A stretch of 64,000 nt of DNA from Ideonella sp. WA131b (GTDB lineage Bacteria > Pseudomonadota > Gammaproteobacteria > Burkholderiales > Burkholderiaceae_C), in the NCBI GenBank assembly GCA_023657425.1, contig JAGTJW010000002.1:300431-364430 (forward strand), written 5' to 3'. The translations under genes and the position numbers were made by a program. Shown piece after piece: positions 48,777-57,202 of this stretch (its first letter is position 1; every line of letters begins with the position of its first letter). The notes beneath the pieces were generated by a model. The model was not told the DNA's origin, did no database searches, and was given only the letters and a program-made list of their open reading frames with translations.

Positions 48777-49013
48777 TCTTCCTTGCAGAGAACAAGGAAG
48801 CCGCAGCAAGAAAATCCATCCACCTCGACGATCTCCACCGCCTTCTGCACTTTCTCTTGCACGGTGTCGACGACTTGGTCCAGTGCCCACTCTTTCGTTT
48901 TTGATTTGGCCTTTCGACCTGAAAAACCACTTCTTTTTGCTGCATGCGGGCAGTAACCCAGGTTCCATCTATCGCTAGCATCCGAGTCTATCGGTCTGTC
49001 CCAGGATGCCGTC

Positions 49014-50810
49014 ATGGACAACACCCTCCTCGGCGCGGCGCAATGGCTCTGGCCGGCTGTAAGCCTTGCCCTGGCCTCCGGCTCGGCCGCGCTGCTGGCG
49101 CTTTGGATTCGCGCCCGCCGCAACGCCGCGCGCGAGCGCGACATAACCGCCGTCCTGACACAGTCGATCGAGCTGCTGCCGTGCCAGTTCGCCGCCTTCG
49201 CCCCCGATGGCCGCCTGCTGCTGCACAACGACACCTACCAGGACCTCCACAAGGTCAGCTTCGCCAGCCTGCCACGGCCGCTGACTTACGAGGCGATCAT
49301 GCGCGTGGCCGTGCAGGCGACCCACCCGCACGAGGTCGAGGCCGAGCTTGCCCGCCGGCTGGCCGCGCACGAGGCCGCCGACGGCACCCCGTTCGAGCGC
49401 CTCTATCCCGACGGCCGCTGGATGCACGTGGTCAAGAAGCGCCTGCCCAGCGGCTGCGTCGCCGGCTTCGCGCTCGACATCAGCGCGACCAAGGCGGCCC
49501 AGGCGCAGATCACGCACCTGGCCCGGCACGACCCACTGACCGGCCTCGGCAACCGCGCCGCGTTCCAGGCCGCCCTGGCCGAGGCCGCGTCTGACCCTGC
49601 CGGCGCGACGCTGGCTCTGGCCGACCTCGACCACTTCAAGCAGGTCAACGACCTGCACGGCCACGCGGTGGGCGATGCACTGCTGGCCGAGGTGGCAGGC
49701 CGCATGCGCGCCGCCGTGCGCCCGGCCGACACGGTCTGCCGCCTGGGCGGTGACGAGTTCGCGATCGTGCTGCGCGGCGTCGGCGGCGACACCGCCTTCG
49801 GGCTCGCCCGGCGGCTGCACGGCGCGATCACCGCCCCCTGCACGATTGAGGGCAGCGCGCTCGACTTCGGCTGCAGCATGGGGCTGGCCTCCACCTGCGC
49901 CGGCGTCCCCGGGCCCGCGCAGCTGCTGCGCCACGCCGACCTCGCGCTCTACCAGGCCAAGCGCAGCGGCCGCAGCGCCGTGCTGGCCTACTCGGAGGAG
50001 CTTGGCGCGGCCGAATTCCGCGCCGAGCAGCTGCGCGTCGAGCTGCGCGAGGCGCTGCTCGACCCCGACAGCGCGGGTGCTCGCCTGCATCTGGCCTGGC
50101 AGCCGCAATTCGAGATCCGCACCCGCGCGCTGGCCGGCGCCGAAGCGCTGCTGCGCTTCGATAGCCCGCGCCTGGGCCGCGTCTCGCCGATGGAAGTGGT
50201 GGGTGCGGCGGTCGCCATGGGCCACGCCCGCGCGCTCGACGATCGGGTGATCGCGCTCGCGCTGGACCAGGCAGCCGCGTGGCTGGGCCGGCCCCGCCTG
50301 CCGCCGGTGATCGCCATCAACGTCACCGCGGAATCGTTGACCGACCCGACCTTCCCGGGCCGGCTGGGCGTCGCCCTGGTCGCGCGTGGACTGGAATCCG
50401 CGAGGATCGAGATCGAGATCCCCGAGGCGATCGCGATCCGCGACCTCCATGCGGTGGGACCGCAGCTTGCGGCCCTGCGCGCCTTGGGCGTGCGCCTGGC
50501 GCTGGACGATTTCGGCGCCGGCCATTCCAGCCTGGCGCACGCGCTGCGCTTGCCGGTGCAGCGGCTGAAACTCGACCGCAGCATCGTGTCGGAGTTGCCG
50601 CAGGGCGTACGGTCGCGGGCGATGCTGCGGGCGATCACGGCACTGGCCCGCAGCATGGAGATCGAGCTGCTGGCCGAGGGCGTGGAGACCGAGGCGCAGG
50701 CCTATGCGCTGCGGCGCGAGGGCGTGACGCTGGTGCAGGGCTACCTGTACGGCGTGCCGCAGCCGGCCTCGGCGCTGATCGCCGCGCCAGCACTGGCCGC
50801 GGCCGGGTAG
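49014..50810 (+). CDS. Membrane-anchored GGDEF-EAL protein (c-di-GMP turnover)
   Basis: A 598-residue protein with one N-terminal span (residues about 12-34), a PAS-like region (40-160), GGDEF (about 165-330) and EAL (about 340-590). The cyclase site is intact: RLGGDEFAIV. The phosphodiesterase residues also look intact: AEALLRF, INVTAESL, EIEIPEAI, LALDDFGAGHSSL, LKLDRS, AEGVET and QGYLYG. So it could do both reactions, with direction set by signals or partners. It stands alone among decayed genes. Confidence 0.88.
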   Translation: MDNTLLGAAQWLWPAVSLALASGSAALLALWIRARRNAARERDITAVLTQSIELLPCQFAAFAPDGRLLLHNDTYQDLHKVSFASLPRPLTYEAIMRVAVQATHPHEVEAELARRLAAHEAADGTPFERLYPDGRWMHVVKKRLPSGCVAGFALDISATKAAQAQITHLARHDPLTGLGNRAAFQAALAEAASDPAGATLALADLDHFKQVNDLHGHAVGDALLAEVAGRMRAAVRPADTVCRLGGDEFAIVLRGVGGDTAFGLARRLHGAITAPCTIEGSALDFGCSMGLASTCAGVPGPAQLLRHADLALYQAKRSGRSAVLAYSEELGAAEFRAEQLRVELREALLDPDSAGARLHLAWQPQFEIRTRALAGAEALLRFDSPRLGRVSPMEVVGAAVAMGHARALDDRVIALALDQAAAWLGRPRLPPVIAINVTAESLTDPTFPGRLGVALVARGLESARIEIEIPEAIAIRDLHAVGPQLAALRALGVRLALDDFGAGHSSLAHALRLPVQRLKLDRSIVSELPQGVRSRAMLRAITALARSMEIELLAEGVETEAQAYALRREGVTLVQGYLYGVPQPASALIAAPALAAAG

Positions 50811-51154
50811 CGGCCGGGCCGTCGGCGCTTGCGCCGCGGGGTCAAGACAGGTCTTGCTGGTCCATGATTGGCGAACCCACCCCGGGTCTGCGGCGCTCGG
50901 GCCAGCCCGCCCGCAACCGCCCCGCCCGCAACCGTGCGCACGTGGCCAAACCGCTGAAAGGAGCTGTTGTCGCAAGGGCCTGCACTGGCGGCTTGACTCC
51001 GGCAGCCGCAACTGCCCGAACCGCTTCAGCAGATTGCGATCGCACGCACAACAATAGGCGTCGGCCGACGACCTCGGCGGCCCGTCGGGCCCCCTCGCAC
51101 CCCGCCACCCCGATGCCCAGCCCGTCATCCACCAAAACAACCGGAGAGCCCGTC
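50811..51154. other. Gene-free stretch with a short tandem repeat
   Basis: No gene is supported. A 15-bp unit beginning CCCGCCCGCAACCG occurs twice in tandem (50906-50919 and 50921-50934). The stretch separates the GGDEF-EAL gene from a transposase relic and may itself be mobile-element debris. Confidence 0.5.
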
Positions 51155-51283
51155 ATGACCCGGCCCATCAAGATGCTCAGGCGCCGGGGTGTGCTGGTCG
51201 AGGACGAGGCGATCTTGACCCACCCGGGGCTGGACCCGCAGCCCCCGCCCAGGGTCAGAGCGCGCGAGGCGGGGCAGGACTGA
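51155..51283 (+). pseudogene. Internally deleted relic of an IS91-like transposase
   Basis: A 42-codon reading frame joins two pieces. The first, TRPIKMLRRRGVLVEDE, resembles an internal helix of IS91/IS801-like transposases. The second, AILTHPGLDPQPPPRVRAR, resembles their extreme C-terminus (usually KILTHLGL.PQPPP). Several hundred residues are missing between them. The assignment rests on remembered family patterns and not on a search. Confidence 0.5.
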
Positions 51284-51619
51284 AGCCGCCTGATCCGCGC
51301 CGGCCGTCACATGCCCGTCGCCCCCGGCTGCAACGCAAGACCGCAGCTGCGGCGGCGTCGACCGACGCGTGAGTGCGGCACTGTCGGAGTCAGGGTCAAC
51401 GACGAAGACGCGATCACCAGCGAGCGCTTGTGAGCTCTGAAGAGCCGCTGAAGAGCCCGCCGAAGCCGTATCGCGCGACGTCATGGTCGCCAAATCCAAG
51501 CACCCCAGACCGCCGCAGGATCGGCACAGGTCGACGCCGAAAGCGTTGAAATTCCTACGCACTTCGTCGCACCCGGCTGGCACAATCTGACGCGCTCTGC
51601 CCGACTCCGAGGTCTCGTC
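51284..51619. other. Gene-free stretch before the Bug-type receptor gene
   Basis: Neither strand offers a convincing protein. It probably contains the promoter of the gene at 51620, but I cannot point to boxes with confidence. Confidence 0.4.
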
Positions 51620-52615
51620 ATGCCCAGCTTCCGCTCGCGCCGCCGCCTCATCCTCGCCTGCCTCGGTTCAGCACTTGCGACGAACGGCGTTCGTCCGGCC
51701 TGGGCGCAGGCCTCCGCTGCCTATCCCTCGCGACCGATCCGCCTGATCGTCCCGTTTCCCCCGGCCGGCGCCACCGACATCCTCGCGCGTGAACTGGCGC
51801 GGCAGCTGTCGGACCGGCTCAAGCAGCAAGTGGTCGTCGACAACCGCCCTGGCGCGGGCGGAACGCTGGGCAGTGACCTTACCGCCAAGGCGCAGCCCGA
51901 CGGCTACACGATCCAGATGGCCACCAGCTCGACCCACGCCATCGGTCCGCTGCTCAACCCGAACATCCCGTACAACCCCAAGACCGACTTCACGCCAGTG
52001 GCGCACGTGGCCGATTCGGCCAACGTGCTTCTGGTCGCACCGAACGTGAAGGCCGCCGACGTGCGCGAGCTGTTGGCCCTGCTGAAGTCGCAGCCGGGCA
52101 AGTTCAACTACGGCTCGAGCGGCAACGGAACGATCGTTCACCTGACAGGCGAGCTCTTCAAGTCGATGACGGGCACCTTCGTCGTGCACATCCCGTACCG
52201 CGGCACGGCGCTCGTGATCCCCGACATGATCGCGGGCCAGATCCACCTGCTGTTCGACAACGTGGCCTCGGCCCTGCCGCACCTGAAGGATGGCCGCGTG
52301 CGGGCACTGGCCGTCACCTCGCGCACACGTTCCCAGGTGTTGCCCGACCTGCCAACGGTGGCTGACACCGTGCCCGGCTTCGAGTCCTCGACCTGGTTCG
52401 GCGTGTTTGGGCCCAGGAACATGCCGGCCGAAGCCACCCAGCGCCTGAACGGCGAGATCAATGCGGTCCTGAAATCACGCGAGTTCATTGATCGGCTGAA
52501 GACGCTTGGCTACGAGGCAGCCGGCGGCAGCCCGGCTGACTTCGCACGGGTGGTGCAACGGGACACCGACAAATGGGCGCGCCTGATCAAGGAGCGGAAG
52601 ATCACGGGTGAGTGA
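51620..52615 (+). CDS. Bug-type tripartite tricarboxylate transporter substrate-binding protein
   Basis: A 331-residue periplasmic receptor. A signal peptide with SRRRL and cleavage after PAWAQA (residues 1-32) is followed by YPSRPIRLIVPFPPAGATDI, VVVDNRPGAGGTLGSD and AKAQPDGYTIQMATSSTHAI, all Bug/TctC hallmarks. No TctA/TctB permease genes are in the window; orphan Bug genes are very common in Burkholderiales. The ligand is unknown. The next intact gene is a SAF-domain oxidoreductase that might act on the same compound. Confidence 0.88.
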   Translation: MPSFRSRRRLILACLGSALATNGVRPAWAQASAAYPSRPIRLIVPFPPAGATDILARELARQLSDRLKQQVVVDNRPGAGGTLGSDLTAKAQPDGYTIQMATSSTHAIGPLLNPNIPYNPKTDFTPVAHVADSANVLLVAPNVKAADVRELLALLKSQPGKFNYGSSGNGTIVHLTGELFKSMTGTFVVHIPYRGTALVIPDMIAGQIHLLFDNVASALPHLKDGRVRALAVTSRTRSQVLPDLPTVADTVPGFESSTWFGVFGPRNMPAEATQRLNGEINAVLKSREFIDRLKTLGYEAAGGSPADFARVVQRDTDKWARLIKERKITGE

Positions 52616-52958
52616 GATCGACGCCGGCCCCGACCCCTTCTTGCGCGAGCTCAGACCCGACTCTGACAGTTGCGGGGCACATGGACCTTGTTCTGGCTCG
52701 TCGCGCCTTCGTAAGTTATTGATTTGACGAACCTCGGAGTGGCCGATTTGCGCCAAGCGCCCAGAGGCAGGGATTGGCGTAGAACCCTTGCTTGTCCGAC
52801 GTAGAGCTGCCTACGCTTGGGCACATAGGCCTACGCGAGTCCAAGCCAGCGCGAGCTGATGTCACGCTGGTGTCGTATCTGCAGTTGGCCGAGAACGTGT
52901 GGTCGCGCGAGCGACGCCGCTCCGAGACCCACGGGGTCTACAACTGGAGGTGGTCGTG
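52616..52958. other. Gene-free stretch between the Bug gene and the half repeat
   Basis: No gene or RNA is supported. It has scattered A/T-rich bits (around 52715-52740) but no clear terminator. It ends abruptly at the broken edge of the repeat at 52959. Confidence 0.4.
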
Positions 52959-53098
52959 CTTCGGGTTGGGCCGATTTCGGGGCCCATGCGGCGTTGCCAC
53001 GCTGGCCCGGGCGCACAGCCCGGGCTGCGCGCGGCGCCTGGCCTGGGCCCCGAAGTCGGCCCAACGCGGGGCTGGATTTCTGCCGCCCACGCTCCTAG
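52959..53098 (-). mobile_element. Half copy (left arm and one terminus) of the 275-bp element
   Basis: 140 bases are identical to the reverse complement of 36010-36149: the left hairpin arm plus one 34-bp terminus ending in CTAG (53095-53098). The break falls at the junction between the two hairpin arms, so the right arm and the second terminus are missing. At the one base in this part that differs between the full copies, it agrees with copy 2. Confidence 0.85.
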
Positions 53099-53307
53099 AC
53101 CGGCTGTTCCTCGGCGAAAACCGGTCGGCTCCACTCGGCCATGAGCTGACAGCGATGGCGGGCAGCCGCCTGGCTGTTCGCCCCTCTGCCGCCCATCAGC
53201 AGGGCCGTTCCCGTCCACGCGCTGGGGTAAACCTCGAACCGGCGAGGAATTCCTCGGGATAGGCTGCTGAGGGTCGTCCATCCTCTTCATCCAGGAGTGA
53301 CCATCGC

Positions 53308-54648
53308 GTGAGTCTCTACAGCAAGTTGCAGCAGCGTCACGCCGAGGGCCGGCCGGTACGCATCGGCCTCATCGGTGCAGGCAAGTTCGGATCGATGTAC
53401 CTGGCCCAGATTCCGCGCACACCCGGTGTGCATCTGGTCGGCGTTGCCGACCTCTCGCCCGAAGCTGCCAGCCGGAACCTGGCGCGGGTGGGCTGGGATC
53501 CGCGACGCATACAGGCGGATTCGCTGGACGCCGCTGTCAAGGCTGGCACCACCCATGTCGGCGACGATTGGCAGGCGTTGGTATCGCACCCGGCCATCGA
53601 CGTCATCGTGGAATGCACCGGCCACCCGATCGCGGCGGTGGACCACTGCCTGGGAGCCTTCGCGCACGGCAAGCACGTCGTCAACGTCACAGTCGAGGCT
53701 GACGCTTTCTGCGGCCCGCTGCTGGCGCGGAAGGCGGCGCAGGCGGGCGTTGTCTACTCCATGGCCTTCGGCGACCAACCCGCACTGATCTGCGACCTGG
53801 TCGACTGGGCACGCACCTGCGGCTTCCCGGTGGTCGCTGCCGGCCGCGGGCACAAGTGGCTGCCACACTTCTGCGAATCGACGCCCGACACTGTGTGGGG
53901 CCACTATGGCCTGACGCCCGAGCAAGCCGACCGCGGCGGACTCAACCCGAAGATGTTCAACAGCTTTCTGGACGGCAGCAAGCCGTCGATCGAGTGCACG
54001 GCGGTGTCCAACGCCACGGGCCTTGCGGTGCCCAGCAACGGGTTGCGGTATCCACCGGCCAGCGTGGAGGACATCCCCTTCGTCACGCGACCGACAAGCG
54101 AAGGCGGCGTGCTTGAGCACAAGGGCATGGTCGAAGTGATCTCGTCGTTGGAGACCGATGGCCGCGTCATCCCCTACGACATCCGCATGGGCGTGTGGGT
54201 GACAGTCGAGGCTGAGAGCGACTACATCAAGCACTGCTTCGAGGAATACAACGCCCATACCGACCCCAGCGGGCGCTACTTCACGCTGTACAAGCGCTGG
54301 CATCTCATCGGGCTCGAGGTCGGCGTGTCGGTGGCCAGCGTGGCCTTGCGTGGCGAGCCCACGGGCGTGCCGACCGCTTGGAACGCCGATGTGGTGGCCA
54401 CCGCAAAGCGCGACTTGAAGCCCGGTGACATGCTCGACGGTGAGGGCGGCTTCACGGTATGGGGAAAGCTGCAACCGGCCAAGTCGTCGATGGCCATGGG
54501 TGGGCTGCCCTTGGGTCTGGCGCACAACGTGCGCGTGATGCGCCCCGTGAGCAAAGGGCAGTGCCTCTGTTGGGCCGACGTGGCGGTCGACACCGGCACC
54601 CATGCCTGGCGGATGCGCAAGGAAATGGAGCAGGCGTTCGTCCCTTGA
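53308..54648 (+). CDS. NAD(P)-dependent oxidoreductase with SAF domain (homoserine dehydrogenase-like)
   Basis: A 446-residue protein. The N-terminal Rossmann fold is RIGLIGAGKFGSMYLAQI; AIDVIVECTGHPIAAVDHCL and HVVNVTVEADAFCGPLLARK follow as in homoserine-dehydrogenase-like enzymes. The C-terminal part (TAKRDLKPGDMLDGEGGFTV) is an SAF domain. Start is GTG at 53308 with AGGAGTGA upstream. Members of this family are often next to Bug receptors or sugar-acid genes, but the substrate is not known. It stands between a half repeat and about 1 kb of debris. Confidence 0.8.
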   Translation: MSLYSKLQQRHAEGRPVRIGLIGAGKFGSMYLAQIPRTPGVHLVGVADLSPEAASRNLARVGWDPRRIQADSLDAAVKAGTTHVGDDWQALVSHPAIDVIVECTGHPIAAVDHCLGAFAHGKHVVNVTVEADAFCGPLLARKAAQAGVVYSMAFGDQPALICDLVDWARTCGFPVVAAGRGHKWLPHFCESTPDTVWGHYGLTPEQADRGGLNPKMFNSFLDGSKPSIECTAVSNATGLAVPSNGLRYPPASVEDIPFVTRPTSEGGVLEHKGMVEVISSLETDGRVIPYDIRMGVWVTVEAESDYIKHCFEEYNAHTDPSGRYFTLYKRWHLIGLEVGVSVASVALRGEPTGVPTAWNADVVATAKRDLKPGDMLDGEGGFTVWGKLQPAKSSMAMGGLPLGLAHNVRVMRPVSKGQCLCWADVAVDTGTHAWRMRKEMEQAFVP

Positions 54649-55612
54649 CGCGTCATGAGGTGCCCTGATGCCGTGCGTGCGGAGTTGGGGGCCGCTCCGT
54701 GGCTGCCGGTAGGTGCACCAGTTGACCCCAAACGCTTCGTCGACGGCATGGAGGCTGCGTTCGGCCGGATCGAGCGCTTCGGTCGCTCCACTGCCAGGGG
54801 CATCTGCGCCACGGGCGACCTCGTGGTCAGTGCCGACGGTCGATTTCGGGCAGCCAACTCGACGAACAGTCTGCCGCAGACCGGTCATTGAGCTCCGGCC
54901 CTGCGCCCGCCGCGACGTGAGCAACGTTGGTTCGAAGCGAACTCATCGCCCAAGATCGCGGCGAGGTCCTGGCGCTCGCCCAGCAGCCGGACCATATCCA
55001 GGTGGTCTCCGCGTTCGAAGCAGCACCACAGCAGCGGGAACTTTGCGACCCGCCGGGTCCGAAGCCCTGCAATGCCAAGAAGCTCGCGGGCGAAGAAGAC
55101 CGCGTCACGCAGGCGCCGGGCGACGGATCCTCAGCGAGCCGCGCAGGCACGCGCACAAACGCTCCGAGGCAGACCCGCCTGCGGCAGCCCGGCCTGGCGG
55201 AAGGGGTTGGCACTCGGGCGAGCCTGTCGCCGACTGATCAAGGGACGCCAGTCAGCGACGATGGCTGCCCAGTCGCGCCAGCAAGGGGTGGACGGCTCGC
55301 AAGCGCACCCAGCGCGCGCAGACCCGCGTGTGGATTGCGCCTGAACCTTCAGTTTCGACCGCCTCGACGCCAGCCGCTTCAAGTTTGCGCGCGGTGCCCG
55401 ACAGGAGGCATGCAGGCACGACTTCTTCAGGCAAGGCTGGCACGGAACGCATGCCCAAGACCAAACGGTGCCGCTCAGGCGCGATCGATGGAGAAGCGGG
55501 CGATCAGCCCTTCTCACAAACGGATCGTTCGACCGCTGCCGGCTGCTGCTACCCCGGCGCTACCCCGCCAACCAAACTCACCCGCTGCGCGCAGGCCAGT
55601 TCTTGAATTGCA
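54649..55612. other. About 960 bases of unassigned, probably decayed sequence
   Basis: No intact gene is supported. Two minus-strand stretches look like former coding sequence. One (about 55125-54890) reads RLRDAVFFARELLGIAGLRT and LLGERQDLAAILGDEFASN with no start codon. The other (about 55464-55252) reads MRSVPALPEEVVPACLLSGT followed by ARKLEAAGVEAVETEGSGA. I cannot place either in a family. The block ends at tRNA-Pro. Confidence 0.45.
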
Positions 55613-55689
55613 TGGTCGGGGTGACACGATTCGAACGTGCGACCCACTGGTCCCAAACCAGTTGCGCTACCAGGCTGCGCTACACCCCG
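55613..55689 (-). tRNA. tRNA-Pro(TGG)
   Basis: A full cloverleaf on the minus strand: acceptor CGGGGTG/CACCCCG, anticodon stem ACTGG/CCAGT with loop TTTGGGA (anticodon TGG, reading CCA), T loop with TTCGAAT, and encoded CCA. It borders the decayed block and could have served as an integration site, although no attachment repeat was spotted. Confidence 0.95.
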
Positions 55690-55703
55690 ACGAATGCCGC
55701 ATT

Positions 55704-56213
55704 CTAGTCAGCCGCCGTCCCGTGCAGCGGCCGTTCGCCGAGGACGATGCCATCGGCGTCGGCGTACAGCCAGTCGCCCGGGCGCACCGCCACGCCCTGC
55801 AGCCGCACCGGGCCTCCCTCGTGGCCGCCGCCGCCGCGCTTGGCCGGCGGCATGGGGCACAGCGCCAGCGCGCGCACGCCCACGGCGGTGGCGCGCAACT
55901 CGGCCGCATCGCGCACCGCGCCGTCGATAACGATGCCGGCCCAGCCGTTGCGCGCCGCTGCCGCCGCCAGGTTGCCGCCCACCAGCGCGGTGCGCAGGCT
56001 GCCGCCGCCGTCCACCACCAGCACGCGGCCCTGGCCGGGGCTGTCGAGCAGGCTCTTCACGAGCACGTTGTCCTCGAAGCAGCGCACGGTGGCCACCGGG
56101 CCGGCAAAGCGCGGTTGGCCGCCGTAGTCGTGCCAGCGCGGCGGCAGCACGCGCAGCGCCGTAGGCTCGTCGCGGAAGGGGTCGCAGAGGTCGCAGGTCG
56201 AGAAGTCGATCAT
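55704..56213 (-). CDS. rraA: RraA-family protein (HMG/CHA aldolase-like)
   Basis: A 169-residue RraA-fold protein. It has TCDLCDP near the N-terminus, FAGPVATVRCFEDNVLVK, VVDGGGSLRTALVGGNLA and IVIDGAVRDAAELRAT. The Gly-rich loop and the R-D pair are the sites that bind divalent metal and oxaloacetate/HMG in the aldolase members. It may inhibit RNase E or act as a 4-hydroxy-4-methyl-2-oxoglutarate/oxaloacetate-cleaving enzyme; both are known in the family. It is divergent from an EamA exporter with 56 bases between. Confidence 0.88.
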   Translation of the reverse strand: MIDFSTCDLCDPFRDEPTALRVLPPRWHDYGGQPRFAGPVATVRCFEDNVLVKSLLDSPGQGRVLVVDGGGSLRTALVGGNLAAAAARNGWAGIVIDGAVRDAAELRATAVGVRALALCPMPPAKRGGGGHEGGPVRLQGVAVRPGDWLYADADGIVLGERPLHGTAAD

Positions 56214-56269
56214 GGCGTGGCGCAGGGGGCCCGGGCTGGGCGTCTCGCCGAGCCTAACATCGCACCTTC

Positions 56270-57202
56270 ATGCCGAGTTCAGCCCCGCCCCCACCAGCGC
56301 CGGCACCGGCCGCACCCGGCACCGCGCTGGTGGCCGCCTGCCTGGCGGCCACCTGGCTGATCTGGGGCTCGACTTACCTCGCCATCAAGTGGGCGCTGGT
56401 GAGCTTTCCGCCGTTTTTCCAGATGGGCACGCGCTTCCTGGCGGCCGGCGGCCTGCTGATGGCCTGGATGCTGCTGCAGGGGGCGCGGCTGCCCACGCGG
56501 GCCGAATGGATCAGCGCCCTCGTGCTGGGCGCGCTGATGTTGGGCGGCGGCTACGGAGCCACCGCCGTGGCGCAGACCACGGTGAGCTCGGGCCTCGTGG
56601 TGGCCTTCATCGCCGTGGTGCCGGCGCTGGTGGCGCTGGCCGAGTGGCCCTACGGCGTGCGGCCGAGCCGGCGCGAGGCCGCCGGCATCGTGTTGGGCCT
56701 GGTGGGGGTGGTGCTGCTGGCGCGGGGCGCGGGCTTCGGCGCGTCGTTGCCCGGCCTGTTGTGGCTGGTCCTCGCCTGCGTCACCTGGAGCGTGGGCAGC
56801 GTGTGGGCACGCCATGGCCTGCCGCGGGCCCTGGGGGGTGGCGCGCTGGCGCTGGCGCACGGCGCCACCGGCTATGCCAGCCAGATGCTGGCCGGCGGCG
56901 CCTTGCTCGCACTGTCTGCGCTGGCCGCCGGCGAGCAGCCAGCCTGGCCGCCCGAGGGCCGCGCGCTGTTGTCCTGGGTGTATCTCGTGCTGGCCGGCAG
57001 CCTGGTGGCTTTCTCGGCCTACATGGTGCTGCTGCAGCGCACCAGCGCAGCGCTGGCGTCGAGCTACACCTTCGTCAACCCGGTGATCGGCCTGCTGCTG
57101 GGCGTCACGCTGGGCGGCGAGGCGGTGACGGCCGGCGAGTGGCTGGCCGCGGGCGTGGTCTGTGCGGGGGTGGTGCTGCTGCTGATCAGGCCGCGCCCTT
57201 GA
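56270..57202 (+). CDS. EamA-family drug/metabolite exporter (YedA-like)
   Basis: A 310-residue inner-membrane protein with ten predicted spans in two EamA repeats. WLIWGSTYLAIKWAL and FFQMGTRFLAAGGLLMAW are typical of the YedA/RhaT branch. The second repeat ends TSAALASSYTFVNPVIGLLL and GGEAVTAGEWLAAGVVCAGV. A Pro/Ala-rich N-terminus precedes the first span. Its last 17 bases overlap the converging ThDP-enzyme gene. Confidence 0.87.
   Translation: MPSSAPPPPAPAPAAPGTALVAACLAATWLIWGSTYLAIKWALVSFPPFFQMGTRFLAAGGLLMAWMLLQGARLPTRAEWISALVLGALMLGGGYGATAVAQTTVSSGLVVAFIAVVPALVALAEWPYGVRPSRREAAGIVLGLVGVVLLARGAGFGASLPGLLWLVLACVTWSVGSVWARHGLPRALGGGALALAHGATGYASQMLAGGALLALSALAAGEQPAWPPEGRALLSWVYLVLAGSLVAFSAYMVLLQRTSAALASSYTFVNPVIGLLLGVTLGGEAVTAGEWLAAGVVCAGVVLLLIRPRP

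Noticed and set aside
48975-51140. A 721-codon minus-strand frame opposite the GGDEF-EAL gene
   Set aside because: It is low-complexity Arg/Gly/Ala/His sequence antisense to a gene with all expected motifs.
53099-53307. A tyrosine-recombinase C-terminus on the minus strand near the half repeat
   Set aside because: One frame looks protein-like, but it has none of the catalytic residues that would support the call.
55613-55689. An attachment-site duplication of the tRNA-Pro 3' end
   Set aside because: No second copy of the tRNA 3' end was noticed in the decayed block, so an att site is not claimed.
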